Positions 45,082 to 55,566 of a stretch of DNA of 64,000 nt are shown here, in pieces. The notes under the pieces were generated by a model. The model saw only the letters and a program-made list of their open reading frames with translations. It was not told the DNA's origin and searched no databases. The position numbers were made by a program, and so were the translations under genes. Origin of the DNA: Microcoleus sp. bin38.metabat.b11b12b14.051 (GTDB lineage: Bacteria; Cyanobacteriota; Cyanobacteriia; Cyanobacteriales; Microcoleaceae). Position 1 is the stretch's first letter. Each line of letters starts with the position of its first letter. The stretch is from NCBI RefSeq assembly GCF_013299165.1, contig NZ_JAAFKD010000001.1, positions 310,001 through 374,000 of the forward strand. Direction: 5' to 3'.

Positions 45082-47046
45082 CTAAAGATTGTAAATCGGC
45101 ACTGGTTCCACCGCTTCAGCTAACTCAAACCCAAATACCCGGGAATAGAAATAGAATTCGCCGTCAAGAGTTCTTTTGATATTTTCGGCGCGGCGAAAAC
45201 CGTGCTGTTCCCCTTCATAAGCAACGTAAGCAACCGGCAAACCTTTAGCTTTCAATATCTCTACCATCATTTCGGCTTGATTCGGCGGCACTACTTTATC
45301 TTCCAATCCTTGAAAGAAGATAACGGGACAAGATAAACGTTCGGCTGAATGAATGGGCGATCGCGCTACATACAAATCTTTGCGTTCCGGATATGGCCCG
45401 ATCAATCCATCCAGATAGCGCGCTTCAAACTTGTGAGTATCAGTTGCCAAGGCTTCCAAATCGCTCACTCCATAATAGCTCGCACCGGCCTTAAACACGT
45501 CGCGGAAAGTCAGAGCGCACAGAGTCGTGTAGCCCCCTGCACTGCCTCCGGCGATCGCCATTCTGGCATTGTCCACCAAACCTTTTTCGGCTAAATATTT
45601 AGCACCGTTAGCGCAGTCATCAACATCAACAATACCCCAACTATCTTGCAGCCTTCTGCGATATTCCCGGCCGTAACCCGTGCTACCGCCGTAGTTGACA
45701 TCAAGGACAGCAAAACCGCGACTCGTCCAATATTGAATTCTCAAATTCATGCTGCTAGAAGTAGCAGCAGTAGGGCCGCCGTGACTTTTGACAACTAGCG
45801 GCGGTTTTTCACCCGCAGGTGCGGCGAAGTCTTGATTTTTCGGAGGGTAGAAGAAACCGAAAGCAGTCAAACCGTTTTCCGTGGGAAAATCCAGCGGTTC
45901 CGGTACAGAAAGATAACCAGCATCGATGCTTAAATCGCTGGATTTTCGCATAATTTCCCGTTGAGTGGTGGCTAAATTTAGCTGTACAATGGCTGTAGAG
46001 GCGATCGGCGAACCCGCAAGAAAAACCACAATTTCTCCCCGCGCTTTCACCGACGAAATATCAGTGTAACCTGTCTCAATATTTGTTAATTGTTTGGTTG
46101 CTAAATTGAGACTTGCTAAATGCCACTTACCCTGTTGAGTGTAAGTGCAAATAATTTGATTTTCCGAGATTATGGCGTAGGTAGACATTCCAAAAACCCA
46201 CTGAGGAAGGCCGAATTCAGCCGCCATATCGCACAAAGGTTCGATTTCTTGTTGTTCCCGCAAGCTTGTTTCTCTCTTTGCTTCCCCCCTTGGTAAGGGG
46301 GTTCTGTAAAAATTCCACCAATTCGACTTATCAGAAACAAAATACAAAACTCCATCCGGCGACCATTCCGGCTGAAAAATCGACTCATCAACTCCGCCAG
46401 CAACTAAGTTTTTTTCACCTAAAGAACCATCAGCATTAATTTCTGCCACCCACAATTCTGTGCCATCCCATGGCATATTTGGGTGGTTCCAACAAATCCA
46501 GGAAAGTTGAGAACCGTCAGGACTCAAACGAGGCGAAGCATAAAAATTGTTGCCTTGAGTTAAGATTTGAATGTTGGCGCCGTCTGCCAAATTAATGCTA
46601 ACAATAGTATTGACCGCTTCACCGTCGCCGCTACGGTCTTCCCGCACGCAAATCAGCCGATTTCCTTTCGGGTCAACAATCATATCTGCATAGCAACAAT
46701 TAGCAGCAGGTGTCAGGGTTTCTGGTTGGGAATCTAATGTTTGACAATAAATCCGCCCGTCGGCAAAATGAGAGAAATAGATGGTGCTGCTAGCAACTGC
46801 AAAGGAAGCGCCGCCGTATTCGTGAACGCGAGTGCGAACATTAAAAGGAGGTGGTGTTACGTCAGTTATTTTACCGTCGGGAGTGCGTCGCACGAGGACG
46901 CTTCTCCCTGCTTCTGAGGGTCGTCCTTCTACCCAGTAAATATCATCGCCGTCGATCGCAATTTGTCCGAGTCCAACAGTTCCCGAAACAATTAAATCTG
47001 AGGTAATGGGAGATTTCCAAGAGCCGTAAGGTGATATGGTATTCAT
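45082..47046 (-). CDS. S9 family serine peptidase (prolyl oligopeptidase-type)
   Basis: A 654-residue acylaminoacyl/dipeptidyl-peptidase-like enzyme that probably cleaves short peptides in the cytoplasm; no signal peptide is seen. The N-terminal two-thirds is a beta-propeller (repeats such as [15 protein letters not shown] and [15 protein letters not shown]). The C-terminal alpha/beta-hydrolase carries the nucleophile in [10 protein letters not shown], the aspartate in GLEDKVVPP, and the histidine in YEGEQHGFR. An HGGPTAAT oxyanion loop is also present. All three catalytic residues are intact, and the length is typical. It stands alone, followed by an inverted repeat. Confidence 0.94.
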   Translation of the reverse strand: MNTISPYGSWKSPITSDLIVSGTVGLGQIAIDGDDIYWVEGRPSEAGRSVLVRRTPDGKITDVTPPPFNVRTRVHEYGGASFAVASSTIYFSHFADGRIYCQTLDSQPETLTPAANCCYADMIVDPKGNRLICVREDRSGDGEAVNTIVSINLADGANIQILTQGNNFYASPRLSPDGSQLSWICWNHPNMPWDGTELWVAEINADGSLGEKNLVAGGVDESIFQPEWSPDGVLYFVSDKSNWWNFYRTPLPRGEAKRETSLREQQEIEPLCDMAAEFGLPQWVFGMSTYAIISENQIICTYTQQGKWHLASLNLATKQLTNIETGYTDISSVKARGEIVVFLAGSPIASTAIVQLNLATTQREIMRKSSDLSIDAGYLSVPEPLDFPTENGLTAFGFFYPPKNQDFAAPAGEKPPLVVKSHGGPTAATSSSMNLRIQYWTSRGFAVLDVNYGGSTGYGREYRRRLQDSWGIVDVDDCANGAKYLAEKGLVDNARMAIAGGSAGGYTTLCALTFRDVFKAGASYYGVSDLEALATDTHKFEARYLDGLIGPYPERKDLYVARSPIHSAERLSCPVIFFQGLEDKVVPPNQAEMMVEILKAKGLPVAYVAYEGEQHGFRRAENIKRTLDGEFYFYSRVFGFELAEAVEPVPIYNL

Positions 47047-47350
47047 AATGGGAATTCTTAAGTTAGGTACAGATGGGGAACGGGTAATTGGTAATTGGTA
47101 ATTGGTAATTGGTAATTGGTCGTATCAATTGGGGTTGTATCGGAATGATTTACCGCAGAGTACACAGAGGACGCTGAGGGAGAGAAGACAGAAGAGAGAG
47201 CAATAATGTCGGTGTTAACGGAATTGAGATATTTGGTAATTGAATTGGCGATCGCCTCATTTGAAAACGGGTATAGTTGAGTCAGTTGTATTTTTAGAAC
47301 AAATAAATTTATATTTGTACTTTACATGAATTCAGTGACGGGGAAGCAGA
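47047..47350. other. Divergent promoter region with repeats
   Basis: About 300 bp between the divergent peptidase and nucleoside hydrolase genes. It holds a TAATTGG heptamer array (47083-47120) and a CCGCAGAGTACACAGAGGACGC-type repeat (about 47153). No promoter box was assigned. Confidence 0.5.
47083..47120. repeat. Heptamer array (TAATTGG)n
   Basis: Five copies of TAATTGG with a strict 7-bp period, 36 bp upstream of the S9 peptidase start. Confidence 0.9.
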
Positions 47351-48274
47351 ATGTCGAAAAAGCTGGTACTAATGGATCACGACGGTGCAGTTGACGATTA
47401 TCTCTCAGTCGTGTTGCTGATGACTATGGAGGAAGTGGAAACTCTCGGAGTAATTGTGACTCCTGCTGACTGCTACATTCAACCTGCGGTGAGTGCAACG
47501 CGCAAAATCCTGGATTTGATGGGGCGTTCACAGGTGCCGGTGGCGGCGAGTACGGTGCGGGGACTCAATCCTTTTCCGGTGTTGTTTCGGCGAGATTCCT
47601 TTGCGTGCGATCGACTTCCCATTCTAAATGAACAAGCAACCGTTGACACGCCGTTAGTATCAGAACCCGGACAAAACTTTATGGTGCGAGTTTTGCGGGA
47701 TGCAACCGAACCGGTCACATTAATGGTAACGGGGCCGTTAACAACGGTAGCCCAAGCTTTAGATATCGCGCCAGAAATTGAAGGCAAAATTCAAGAGATT
47801 GTCTGGATGGGAGGCGCACTTAACGTTCCCGGCAATGTTAGCAAAGATATGGAACCGGGACAAGATATGTCGGCGGAATGGAATGCTTACTGGGACCCGA
47901 TCGCGATCGAGCGAATTTGGCAAACACAAATTCCGATTGTGATGTGTCCTTTAGATATCACCAACAACGTACCGCTGACTGTGGAATTTTCCAATCGCTT
48001 AGCCAGACAGCGCCAATATCCAATCTCCGACTTGGCCGGACAGTGTTATGCCCTAGCAATATCTCAAGATTACTATTTCTGGGATATTTTGGCAACCGCT
48101 TACTTAGCGCACCCAGAATTTTACGAACTGCGAGAATGGGAAACCGCAATTGTTACCGAAGGTATCAGTCAAGGACGGACAAAAATTCAAAATGGAGGTC
48201 GAAAAATCCAAGCAATGGATCGAGTAGATACGGAAAAGTTTTACAATTATATATTGCAACAGTGGGCGCGTTAA
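47351..48274 (+). CDS. Nucleoside hydrolase (IunH family)
   Basis: A 307-residue enzyme that splits nucleosides into base and ribose for salvage. The N-terminal calcium-site motif is present as MDHDGAVDDYLS (usual form DxDxGxDD). VMVTGPLTTVAQAL and IQEIVWMGGALNVPGN follow, then AEWNAYWDPIAIERIW with the DP loop, and the CPLDITNNVPLT segment. The HD pair expected near the C-terminus of canonical enzymes is less clear, so the base preference cannot be given. It is monocistronic. A MITE-like element lies 18 bp after the stop. Confidence 0.92.
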   Translation: MSKKLVLMDHDGAVDDYLSVVLLMTMEEVETLGVIVTPADCYIQPAVSATRKILDLMGRSQVPVAASTVRGLNPFPVLFRRDSFACDRLPILNEQATVDTPLVSEPGQNFMVRVLRDATEPVTLMVTGPLTTVAQALDIAPEIEGKIQEIVWMGGALNVPGNVSKDMEPGQDMSAEWNAYWDPIAIERIWQTQIPIVMCPLDITNNVPLTVEFSNRLARQRQYPISDLAGQCYALAISQDYYFWDILATAYLAHPEFYELREWETAIVTEGISQGRTKIQNGGRKIQAMDRVDTEKFYNYILQQWAR

Positions 48275-48292
48275 AATCAAATTTGTCAGGTG

Positions 48293-48433
48293 CTTAGCTA
48301 TGGAATGAGAATTAAATAACTTACACAAGTTTGTGGGGTGGGCGTCTCGCCCGCCCGCCCTTTCGGGACGGGCGAGACGCCCATCCCACAAGCATAAAAG
48401 TGTAAGTTATTAAATTTTCATTCCTTAGCTATG
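48293..48433. mobile_element. MITE with GAATGA..ACTTACAC terminal repeats and CTTAGCTATG target duplication
   Basis: The arms GAATGAGAATTAAATAACTT (from 48303) and the complementary arm ending ...TTTTCATTC (48423) form terminal inverted repeats of about 24 bp with three mismatches. The element is flanked by the direct repeat CTTAGCTATG (48293-48302 and 48424-48433). Inside is GGGCGTCTCGCCCG.. with its complement. It has no coding capacity. Target duplication plus terminal repeats is good evidence of transposition. Confidence 0.82.
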
Positions 48434-48524
48434 AGATTGTCGGTTGAATGTAGTGACTTTATCGTGGCGACGCACCCTACGACTACGACTTAGTTTGTGT
48501 ATGATCGTTATTAGGAAAAGAACG

Positions 48525-48908
48525 ATGAAGTTATCAAAAAAATTCTGGATTGTTGCCTGTCTTGTGTATTTTTTGATTATTCTCAGTATCATGCTAGTGG
48601 CAGATATGGGGCTCTTAGTCAACTTTTCTCTCGCTCATCCACCTTATGATAAAGTTGGACATTTTATTTTGTACGGAATTGCATCTTTTTTGTGTCACAG
48701 AGCAACTGGTAAAAAAATGATGAGTTTGTTTGGTTATCCAATTCCTTTCGGGCCCGCACTGTTTACTATTTTCACTGCTGGGGAAGAAACGCTGCAAGCT
48801 ATTTTACCGAATCGTACTGCTAGTATTGAAGATTTTTTAGCTAGTTTTGCCGGAATTATAGTTTTTTATGGGATTGGAGAAGTTTGGGATCGAAAAACAG
48901 GAAAGTGA
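48525..48908 (+). CDS. VanZ-like membrane protein
   Basis: A 127-residue membrane protein with about four hydrophobic helices and the VanZ-family pattern PPYDKVGHFILYGIASFL, then GEETLQAILPNRTASIEDFLASFAG. I chose the ATG at 48525 (MKLSKKFW) because AGGAAAAG lies 7-10 bases upstream. The open frame extends further upstream, but that part comes from a GTCGCCACG repeat. The function is unknown; VanZ relatives affect teicoplanin resistance in some bacteria, which need not apply here. Confidence 0.85.
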   Translation: MKLSKKFWIVACLVYFLIILSIMLVADMGLLVNFSLAHPPYDKVGHFILYGIASFLCHRATGKKMMSLFGYPIPFGPALFTIFTAGEETLQAILPNRTASIEDFLASFAGIIVFYGIGEVWDRKTGK

Positions 48909-49064
48909 TAGAGAGGGTAGAAGGTAGAAGGAAAGAAGAATTTGAGTTTGTCGGGTGATATTCGATGCGCTGGTTGACGGGGCGAGCAACTTGCGTACAG
49001 GAGTATTGATTTTTATGAGAATTTGTAAATTAGGGTGCGCTGGAGGGTTCGCACCCTACATGAG

Positions 49065-49571
49065 TTATTTTTTCATGTTTCTGAGCACTTGTTCGAGTGA
49101 GTTTGCTTCTTGGGCTTTTCCTTGGTTTCGGAATAAATCTCTGGCTTTTTTTACTGATTCTACTGCCTCTGACATTTTATTTTGTGCGTAGAGGACTTGT
49201 CCGAACATATAGTGAAATTCTGCGGTGTTTGGTTTGAGGCGAATTGCGTTTTGAAGATTGGAAGCTGCTTCTTCTAGTTTGTTTTGATTGGCGAGAAGGC
49301 TGCCCAAGTTGGCGTAGGCTTCGGCAAAATTGGGGTCTATTTGAATTGCTCTGCGAAAGGCTGCTTCCGCACCTGCTTTATCATCTTGTACGGCTAAATT
49401 GAAGCCTTGCTGGAAATATTCGTTGGCTCCGGTGTTTTGAACTAAACTATTATTTGCTGGTGATTCTGCGGGCTTTGCCGATACAGAATTAGTGGCAGAA
49501 ACTGGAGCGACTGTCAACAGGCTGGAGGCTGCGGCAGTTAAAAATAGATTTTTTGTAAGTTGTTTTAGCAT
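49065..49571 (-). CDS. Exported TPR protein
   Basis: A 168-residue protein. A signal peptide (MLKQLTKNLFLTAAASSLLTVAPVSA) is followed by a polar stretch and about three TPR units (from NEYFQQGFNLAVQDDK; then AFRRAIQIDPNFAEAYANLGSLL; then LQNAIRLKPNTAEFHYMFGQVL), so it would act as a periplasmic or lumenal protein-interaction scaffold. It lies 47 bp downstream of the DUF4335 gene on the same strand. No specific partner is evident. Confidence 0.88.
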   Translation of the reverse strand: MLKQLTKNLFLTAAASSLLTVAPVSATNSVSAKPAESPANNSLVQNTGANEYFQQGFNLAVQDDKAGAEAAFRRAIQIDPNFAEAYANLGSLLANQNKLEEAASNLQNAIRLKPNTAEFHYMFGQVLYAQNKMSEAVESVKKARDLFRNQGKAQEANSLEQVLRNMKK

Positions 49572-49618
49572 TAGTATTTAACCTGCATTTTCCATGTGAA
49601 CAATTTATTTTAGAGCGT

Positions 49619-51238
49619 TCAATTACTCTCTTCCAAAAAGGTTTGTACTCGACCGTTCGGCCTCAACACTACTCGAATTTTCGGGTTTTTCCCCCGGGAA
49701 ACTGCGGAAACAAACGGCTCGCCGACTAAGGGCATATTAGTGCGATCGATATAATCGGCTGCTGCTTTGCCCATGGGCACAATTGTCTGAATTGAGCCGT
49801 TTTCATCGATCTGCACGCTGTATTCCAAGGTTTGTTCCATTCCTTCTGGTGGCTTCCAGCGTTCCTCAAAGTAGGTTCTTGCTTCGGAAACCTGAGGAAT
49901 TGTATCAAATAAAGTGCGGTTTTTTTTGCTGGCTGCTGCTTGGTTGCTGTCTGGGGACTCGGCTTGCGGTTGAGCGTCCTCAAGGGCTGGAAGTTCTGTA
50001 CTCGCAGGGGGGACAATTGGCTCGATGCGCCGCGGGAATGGTTGCGGTGGGGGAACGGGAAATCGGGATGCTGATAGGGAGGGGGGCAGGGGGGGCGGTA
50101 CGGCGGGAGCTAGTCTCGGCGGTATGGGGGGCAGCACGTAGGGCGTGGTTGCGGGTGCTTGGGGGGCGGTAGTTAGCGGCGGGGCCGGAACGGGATCGGG
50201 AATTGTGATGATTTGCCCGCTGGGGAGGGCTGGGGCGCTCCCGGAGGCGGCTGGTGCGCTGCTGTTGGGGGGAAATAGCAGGGCGGGCTGCTGGATGGGG
50301 CTGGGTTTGTTGGTGGCTGGGCTTGGGGCTAGGGCGATTGGGGGCAAGCTGGGGCTGGGGGTGGCGCTGGCGGTGTTGATGGGCGGGGGCGGTAGGGGGG
50401 GTAAACCGGGTGTGGCTGTGGCTGTTGGTGTTGGTACTGGGGATGTTGTGGGGGATGTTGTGGGGGCGGGAACTGGGCTGGGGGTGGCGCCTGCAAGTAT
50501 TTGGGGCTGCCCCGGTACGGGGGTAAATTGTGGGTTGGCGGGGGCTGGGGCGGGGGCTGAAGCGGTTTGCGGGGAGTTGTTGGGTCGATCGAGCATTTTG
50601 ACAATTCCCGCCGTCATTCCGACGCCGGCGACCAGCATAGCTGCGATATTCAGCCACGGTAATGCTTTCGCCCGGGAGCGATCGCGGTTGAGGTTGGGGA
50701 GGGCCATGACTTCGGCGGCGCAGTCATCTAGTGCGGTGGCCAAGTCAAACAGTTGCAGGGTGCTCAGGTGTACTTCGGGCCCGGATTCGACGGCGCTCAA
50801 TGAGCCTAAAAACAAGTTGTGGGCGAGCAAGCCACGGGGTTCTAGGCGCGGGGGAACTGGCAGGTAGGTGGTGTTTGGGGCGGCGGTGGCTAGTTCGGAG
50901 GTGTTGGGGGGTCGATCGAATGTAACGGCATTACGCTCGATTTCTGGCAAGTCGGCGCCCGCCGTAAGGCTAGTTTCAGGCTCGATATTGCTTTCCCACT
51001 CGCGGGATTCGCCGAGGAAGTTTTGGACGTAGTTGCTGACTGCTTCGTGGAGGGTTTCGAGTTGCTGGCGATCGCCCCTGAGTGTAACGTGTTGAGTATC
51101 TGGTAGCCTGGGGTCATCGAGCCGCAACTCGAAATTTAAAGATTTAAACACGGGTTTGCCCGCCCAGCGAGATAGAGGCGAACTTTTGGCTGTAATTTCC
51201 AGCGTGCAAGTGGGGGGCGTGTACCGTTTGAAAACCAT
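49619..51238 (-). CDS. DUF4335 proline-rich membrane protein
   Basis: A 539-residue cyanobacterial protein. The N-terminal DUF4335 domain (about 1-180; TPPTCTLEITAKSSPLSRW) is followed by one membrane helix (about 198-222; ALPWLNIAAMLVAGVGMTAG). Then comes a 240-residue Pro/Ala/Ser/Thr-rich linker and a C-terminal domain with YFEERWKPPEGMEQTLEYSVQIDENGSIQ that recalls TonB-like C-termini. Topology would place the linker and C-terminus in the periplasm or lumen. The DUF3038 gene lies immediately upstream on the same strand; the two families usually co-occur. Function is unknown. The low-complexity linker is very GC-rich. Confidence 0.85.
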   Translation of the reverse strand: MVFKRYTPPTCTLEITAKSSPLSRWAGKPVFKSLNFELRLDDPRLPDTQHVTLRGDRQQLETLHEAVSNYVQNFLGESREWESNIEPETSLTAGADLPEIERNAVTFDRPPNTSELATAAPNTTYLPVPPRLEPRGLLAHNLFLGSLSAVESGPEVHLSTLQLFDLATALDDCAAEVMALPNLNRDRSRAKALPWLNIAAMLVAGVGMTAGIVKMLDRPNNSPQTASAPAPAPANPQFTPVPGQPQILAGATPSPVPAPTTSPTTSPVPTPTATATPGLPPLPPPPINTASATPSPSLPPIALAPSPATNKPSPIQQPALLFPPNSSAPAASGSAPALPSGQIITIPDPVPAPPLTTAPQAPATTPYVLPPIPPRLAPAVPPPLPPSLSASRFPVPPPQPFPRRIEPIVPPASTELPALEDAQPQAESPDSNQAAASKKNRTLFDTIPQVSEARTYFEERWKPPEGMEQTLEYSVQIDENGSIQTIVPMGKAAADYIDRTNMPLVGEPFVSAVSRGKNPKIRVVLRPNGRVQTFLEESN

Positions 51239-51242
51239 AGCG

Positions 51243-51396
51243 AAGAAGGAAGAAGGAAGAAGGAAGAAGGAAGAAGGAATAACTATGTTTTAGCTGATAT
51301 TTAGCAGTAGTTTCAACAAGCTTTTTTTAGTAACAGGCAAGATGCCTGTTCCACAACAAATATTTTTTTTTTAGTAACAGGCATCTTGCCTGTTCC
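51243..51396. repeat. Heptamer array and ACAGGCAAGATGCCTGT palindromes
   Basis: (GAAGAAG)n with a 7-bp period spans about 51243-51281. Then AACAGGCAAGATGCCTGTTCC (51332-51352) and its inverted copy AACAGGCATCTTGCCTGTTC (51376 onward) form two palindromes in the DUF3038-DUF4335 spacer. Confidence 0.85.
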
Positions 51397-51432
51397 TGAT
51401 ATTTTTCATTCTCGTTCCCATTATGGCTTAGC

Positions 51433-52038
51433 TTAATTCTTAGCACGGTCTAGGAGAGCCAGCCAGAGGCGCCTGTGGCCGCCGGGACTGCTGTAAAATA
51501 GCAAATCGATCAGGAGTTTCAGGGCTAAATTAGTTAGTTCTTTTGCCGATAAAGTTTCTGCATCTTCCATGCGATCGGCATAGGTGTTGCTGAACCTATC
51601 AATATAGTCTCCCAACAAAGCGACTGTGTGAGGTTCGCGGTTTTGCTCGGCCATTTGTTCCAGCAAAGCCACGGCGCGGCGGATTAAAGCTTGGTGCTGT
51701 TTTGCTAAATTACAGCTTATCAAAACCAGCGATCGCGCTTCCTCTACATCCAGTTTTTTCCGCCCTCCCTGGCCTTTCCGTAGCGGGTTCGATTGGCGCA
51801 GCCGCCACAAAGCGACGCGATCGGCTACCATTGGCTCTAAATTCAGTTCGGCTGCTACCTTGAGCATCGCCTCTGAGCCAATTTCTGCCAGCGCTTCTAG
51901 AGCTAGCAGCACTAAATCCAGTTGGGCTTTAATGTTGTCCAACTGGGTAGGTTCTGGTGCTTTTTGGGTCAATTCTTCCCAGTTGGGAGATGGGCCCGTT
52001 TCATTTGTGGGAGCGGAGGGCTTTACTGTCGAGCGCAT
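51433..52038 (-). CDS. DUF3038 protein
   Basis: About 201 residues, soluble and helical. The DUF3038 core runs from LDNIKAQLDLVLLALEALAEIGSEAML to about residue 150. The sequence LRKGQGGRKKLDVEEARSLVLISCNLA is well kept. I chose the ATG at 52038 (MRSTVKPSAP). An open frame continues 63 codons upstream, but it encodes no conserved sequence. The start has no clear ribosome site, so it is uncertain. The DUF4335 gene follows on the same strand. The pair is cyanobacteria-specific and of unknown role. Confidence 0.85.
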   Translation of the reverse strand: MRSTVKPSAPTNETGPSPNWEELTQKAPEPTQLDNIKAQLDLVLLALEALAEIGSEAMLKVAAELNLEPMVADRVALWRLRQSNPLRKGQGGRKKLDVEEARSLVLISCNLAKQHQALIRRAVALLEQMAEQNREPHTVALLGDYIDRFSNTYADRMEDAETLSAKELTNLALKLLIDLLFYSSPGGHRRLWLALLDRAKN

Positions 52039-52407
52039 GGCTTGGGCACGGGAAATAAGACAGGTTGAGGCAGGATATCGACAGTCTGCAATGCTTTTGC
52101 TTGGCGGCCGGACAAAAGCAGATTCTGTTAATTTTTCTCCATAACTCGTTGCTTTGATTCCGGCAATCCTAGTTGCTGGACGGATTTGCCAGTTGAAAGT
52201 TGCGGTTGCAAGTTCGATCGATCGCAACTAGAAAAACCCATAATTTTTTACCCCCAACCATCCTACGCCGTCCGGTGCCCGAAATCAATTCTGCGTGTTT
52301 CAACTAAGCTGTTGCGGCCGAACAGATTTAACTTTTCTGGCGCGCAGGATGCCCACCTCACAGGAGTTTGGAGAAACATCATTCGCAAAAATTAGATGCG
52401 CGCCAGC
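52039..52407. other. Intergenic region, no gene seen
   Basis: About 370 bp between mutS2 and the DUF3038 gene on the same strand. No promoter or terminator could be assigned. Confidence 0.45.
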
Positions 52408-55161
52408 TTATTTGAGATAAACCAACGTCACGCCTCCACCTCCTTCTTTTTGACTGGCGAGCTCGAAGCGAGAAACCTGCGGGTGAGTAGCGAGGAATTC
52501 GTGAACTCCGCGCCGCAACTGTCCGGTACCTTTACCGTGAATTATCCACAGCGCACCGTATTCGACGGCTTTGGACAGAGCTCTGTCGATTTCGATTTCG
52601 GCGTCGGAGACTCTCGCACCCCGGAGGTCGATCGAATTATTAGCAGTGCGAATGGCAATTTCAGGATTGGGTTTTGCCGGTTCCGTCGCTGCTTGCTTGG
52701 CTTTGGCTGCGGCGGCTGCTTGGGCGGCTGCAACTTTGGCTAATTGAGCTTTGGTTTCCGGTTTTTCACCGTCTAGGGATTCAATTTCTGCCAGTTTTAC
52801 ACTCATTTTCATAATCCCAAACCGCACGCTCAACTCTTCGTTAGCATCTGGCCCGCTGAGGACTTCGGCGGTTTGGCCCAGGCTGGGAATGCGGATGCGA
52901 TCGCCCGTTTTCGGCATAAAACCCGGTTTGGGCTTCGCCGGTTGTTTCCGAGAGGGCAAATGTTTTTCGGAAATTTGATTTAATGTTTCTGTTGCCTGTT
53001 GGGCATTTTGAGCAGTTTTATCCCCCGCCTGTAACCGCCGAATGATTTGAGCAATTTCTGATTTTGCTGTGCCTATCGCCTCATTTACTGCCACTTCCTG
53101 AGCAATTTTTAGTTCTCGTTCCCGCTCTTGCAAAGCCGCTGCTTTTTGAGAAACTTCCTTGTGCAGTTTTTCGGTTTGGTGCAGCAGTTGAGTTGCTTCG
53201 CGGGCTTTGGTTTCCTGTCTCCGGCGCTGGGCTTCGAGTCCTGCGATCACTTGATTGACATCGGCCGAAGCACCTCCGACATGGGTTTGAGCTTCTTCGA
53301 CTATGGATGCTAGCAAACCGAGTCTTTTAGCAATAGTTAGGGCGTTGGAACGTCCGGGAATTCCCCACAGCAAGCGATAGGTTGGCTGCATGGAACTGTC
53401 GTCAAATTCTACTGAGGCATTTTCAAAGCGGGCGTCTTGATATTTGAGGGCTTTGAGTTCGCCAAAGTGGGTAGTTGCAATTGTTAATAGGGAATGTTGG
53501 GCGAGATATTGCAAAAGGGCGATCGCCAATGCACTGCCTTCAGATGGGTCTGTTCCGGCTCCTACTTCGTCTAACAAAACTAAAGATTTGGGCATGGGGC
53601 ATGGGGCATGGGGCATCGGGCATTGGGCATTGGGGATGGGGAATTGGGGATGGGAAATTGGGGATGGGAAATTGGGGATGGGAAATTGGGGATTGGGAAT
53701 TGGGGATGGGGAATTGGGGATTGGGAATTGGGATGTTTCTTCTGCTTTTTTTACTTCTCTTTCGGCTGCTTTTTCTCCTTCCCCTTCTCCTTCTCCTTTA
53801 TTTGCCAAAACTTCTAAAATGCGGCTGATGCGGCGGATGTGACCGGAGAAAGTAGACAAACTTTGCTGCAAAGATTGTTCGTCACCAATATCAGCAAGAA
53901 TGTTGTCGAACCAAGGCAATTCTACTGGCTCGCGGGCGGCAATAAACATTCCGGCTTTTGCCATTAAAGCAGCTAATCCCAAGGTTTTTAGGGTGACAGT
54001 TTTGCCGCCGGTGTTGGGGCCGGTGATGGCGACGACGCGAATCTCTGGTCTGATGGTTAAATCGACCGGCACGACTGCAAAGCCTTGCTCGTGTTTTTGC
54101 TGCCAAACTAATAAAGGATGGCGCAATTGACGGAGGGTAATTGGCGATCGCAAATTGCGAATTAATACTTCGCTCTCTGCTGCTGGTTCCTCATCTGCTG
54201 GTTGCTCGTCTAATTTTTCTGTATTTTTTGGTGCTGATTCTGGCTCTCCCAATTCGATAAATTTCGGCGGGTTTGCTTCCAGCCAATAACCGTAGCGCGC
54301 TTTAGCTGCGGCTAAATCTAAAGTTGTTACTACCACCACCAATCTGTCTAAATCTGGTTTGACTGCTGCGACTTGCTCGGTGAGGGCGCGACGGACTGCT
54401 TCTTCTTCGGCTTGTTCTTGCCGGAGCAACTGCCGCATTTGGTTGTTAAGATTGACTGTGTTGTGCGGTTCTATATACAGTGTCGCGCCGCTGGCGGAAG
54501 AGTCGTGCACAATGCCCGGTATGGCATCTTTTTGGGGAGCTTTTACCGGAATCACAAAGCGCGAGCTTCTTTGGGTAATTACCTGTTCTTGGACGGCGTT
54601 GGATTGGCGCTGCAAAATCCCTTGCAAGATTTGATAAATGCGATCGCGCAACTGCCGCATTTGGACTCTAATTCCTCCTAATTTAGGAGTAGCTCGATCG
54701 GCTACTTGAGCGCGATCGTCTATACAGCGATGGATTTCTTGCTCGATTTCGGGATAAGTCCGCAATTGGGACGCCAGTTCTTTGAGCGTCGGGACATCGG
54801 GCGCAGAGTCAATTATCCGGCGCAATTGCCTTGCTCCGGCGAGGGTAGTAGCAATGGCTAACAATTCTTCGCAGCCGAGCAAACCTTGGATCTCGGCTCG
54901 TTGCAGGGCCTGGCTGATGTCTTGGATGCCTTCAAAACTCAAAGCACCGCCAGCACGGCTTTCTAACTGGTAAGCTTCTTCAGTTTGGGCTAAAAGTTCC
55001 GCTGTGTGAGCTTGAGTTGCGGGGATTTGGAGGTCTAGGGCGGCGGCGACGCCAAGTTTAGTAGCTGCGAAGGTAGCCAAGTGCTGACACAGGCGCGGCC
55101 ATTCTAATAGTTCTAGTGTTTCGGCTTGAATCAAAGTTGAGGTGGTTTTGGTAATTGGCAT
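52408..55161 (-). CDS. mutS2: Endonuclease MutS2
   Basis: A 917-residue MutS-family ATPase that suppresses homologous recombination and, in some bacteria, rescues collided ribosomes. It has lever/clamp domains, then the ATPase with Walker [10 protein letters not shown] (380-388), Walker B LVLLDE (527-532), and [10 protein letters not shown] coiled clamp follows (about 600-720), and the C-terminal Smr nuclease domain (about 830-917) has [12 protein letters not shown] and [12 protein letters not shown]. It is about 120 residues longer than most MutS2. The main excess is residues 455-525, between the switch region and Walker B, which reads GEGEGEGE..., then [14 protein letters not shown] and [11 protein letters not shown] arrays encoded by heptamer DNA repeats. 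The insert is in frame, so the protein may still fold, with a flexible loop. Confidence 0.95.
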   Translation of the reverse strand: MPITKTTSTLIQAETLELLEWPRLCQHLATFAATKLGVAAALDLQIPATQAHTAELLAQTEEAYQLESRAGGALSFEGIQDISQALQRAEIQGLLGCEELLAIATTLAGARQLRRIIDSAPDVPTLKELASQLRTYPEIEQEIHRCIDDRAQVADRATPKLGGIRVQMRQLRDRIYQILQGILQRQSNAVQEQVITQRSSRFVIPVKAPQKDAIPGIVHDSSASGATLYIEPHNTVNLNNQMRQLLRQEQAEEEAVRRALTEQVAAVKPDLDRLVVVVTTLDLAAAKARYGYWLEANPPKFIELGEPESAPKNTEKLDEQPADEEPAAESEVLIRNLRSPITLRQLRHPLLVWQQKHEQGFAVVPVDLTIRPEIRVVAITGPNTGGKTVTLKTLGLAALMAKAGMFIAAREPVELPWFDNILADIGDEQSLQQSLSTFSGHIRRISRILEVLANKGEGEGEGEKAAEREVKKAEETSQFPIPNSPSPIPNPQFPIPNFPSPISHPQFPIPNAQCPMPHAPCPMPKSLVLLDEVGAGTDPSEGSALAIALLQYLAQHSLLTIATTHFGELKALKYQDARFENASVEFDDSSMQPTYRLLWGIPGRSNALTIAKRLGLLASIVEEAQTHVGGASADVNQVIAGLEAQRRRQETKAREATQLLHQTEKLHKEVSQKAAALQERERELKIAQEVAVNEAIGTAKSEIAQIIRRLQAGDKTAQNAQQATETLNQISEKHLPSRKQPAKPKPGFMPKTGDRIRIPSLGQTAEVLSGPDANEELSVRFGIMKMSVKLAEIESLDGEKPETKAQLAKVAAAQAAAAAKAKQAATEPAKPNPEIAIRTANNSIDLRGARVSDAEIEIDRALSKAVEYGALWIIHGKGTGQLRRGVHEFLATHPQVSRFELASQKEGGGGVTLVYLK
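53589..53800. repeat. Heptamer repeat inserted in mutS2
   Basis: GGGCATG, GGGCATT, GGGGATG, GGGAATT and GGGGATT units with a mostly 7-bp period run to about 53732, then a (CCTTCT)-rich tract ends near 53800. The sequence type equals the intergenic array at 28822-28969. Confidence 0.9.
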
Positions 55162-55566
55162 TCCCAGGCGCTGACCGAGAAGGTGAATTTGACTGCACTA
55201 TTGATTAATTTTAAAGTTTTTTTTTGTTTCCGGGCGCAACGCAAGAAAGTATCTCGGCTCGCTCTCACACTTGATAGCAAGGTGAGAATTTACATTTTTG
55301 CGTCACCAGTCTAAAATTATACCTTCTACTGATACAATTTTCCCAAAAAATCTGCAACTGCGGGCAAGCTCCCGAGGATCGCACAGTAATTCATTCCCAT
55401 TTTTTTAATGTCAAATATAAAATCTAAAATGATATAAGCTATTTTTGCCTTTGAGGGAGCTAGCATCTGCTGTTTTTTTGCTGGGATTGAACTATTGTGT
55501 AATTTTAAATATGTCCGGGCAATTGTGGCGGCTGTATCCTAAAGAGTAAGTTGTGGAGCAGGTGTT
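55162..55566. other. Divergent promoter region mutS2 / kinase
   Basis: About 400 bp, AT-rich, between two divergent genes. It must hold both promoters. No box could be assigned with confidence. Confidence 0.4.

Noticed and set aside
50145..50867. Long Gly/Ala-rich plus-strand open frame
   Set aside because: Antisense shadow of the GC-rich Pro/Ala linker of the DUF4335 gene.
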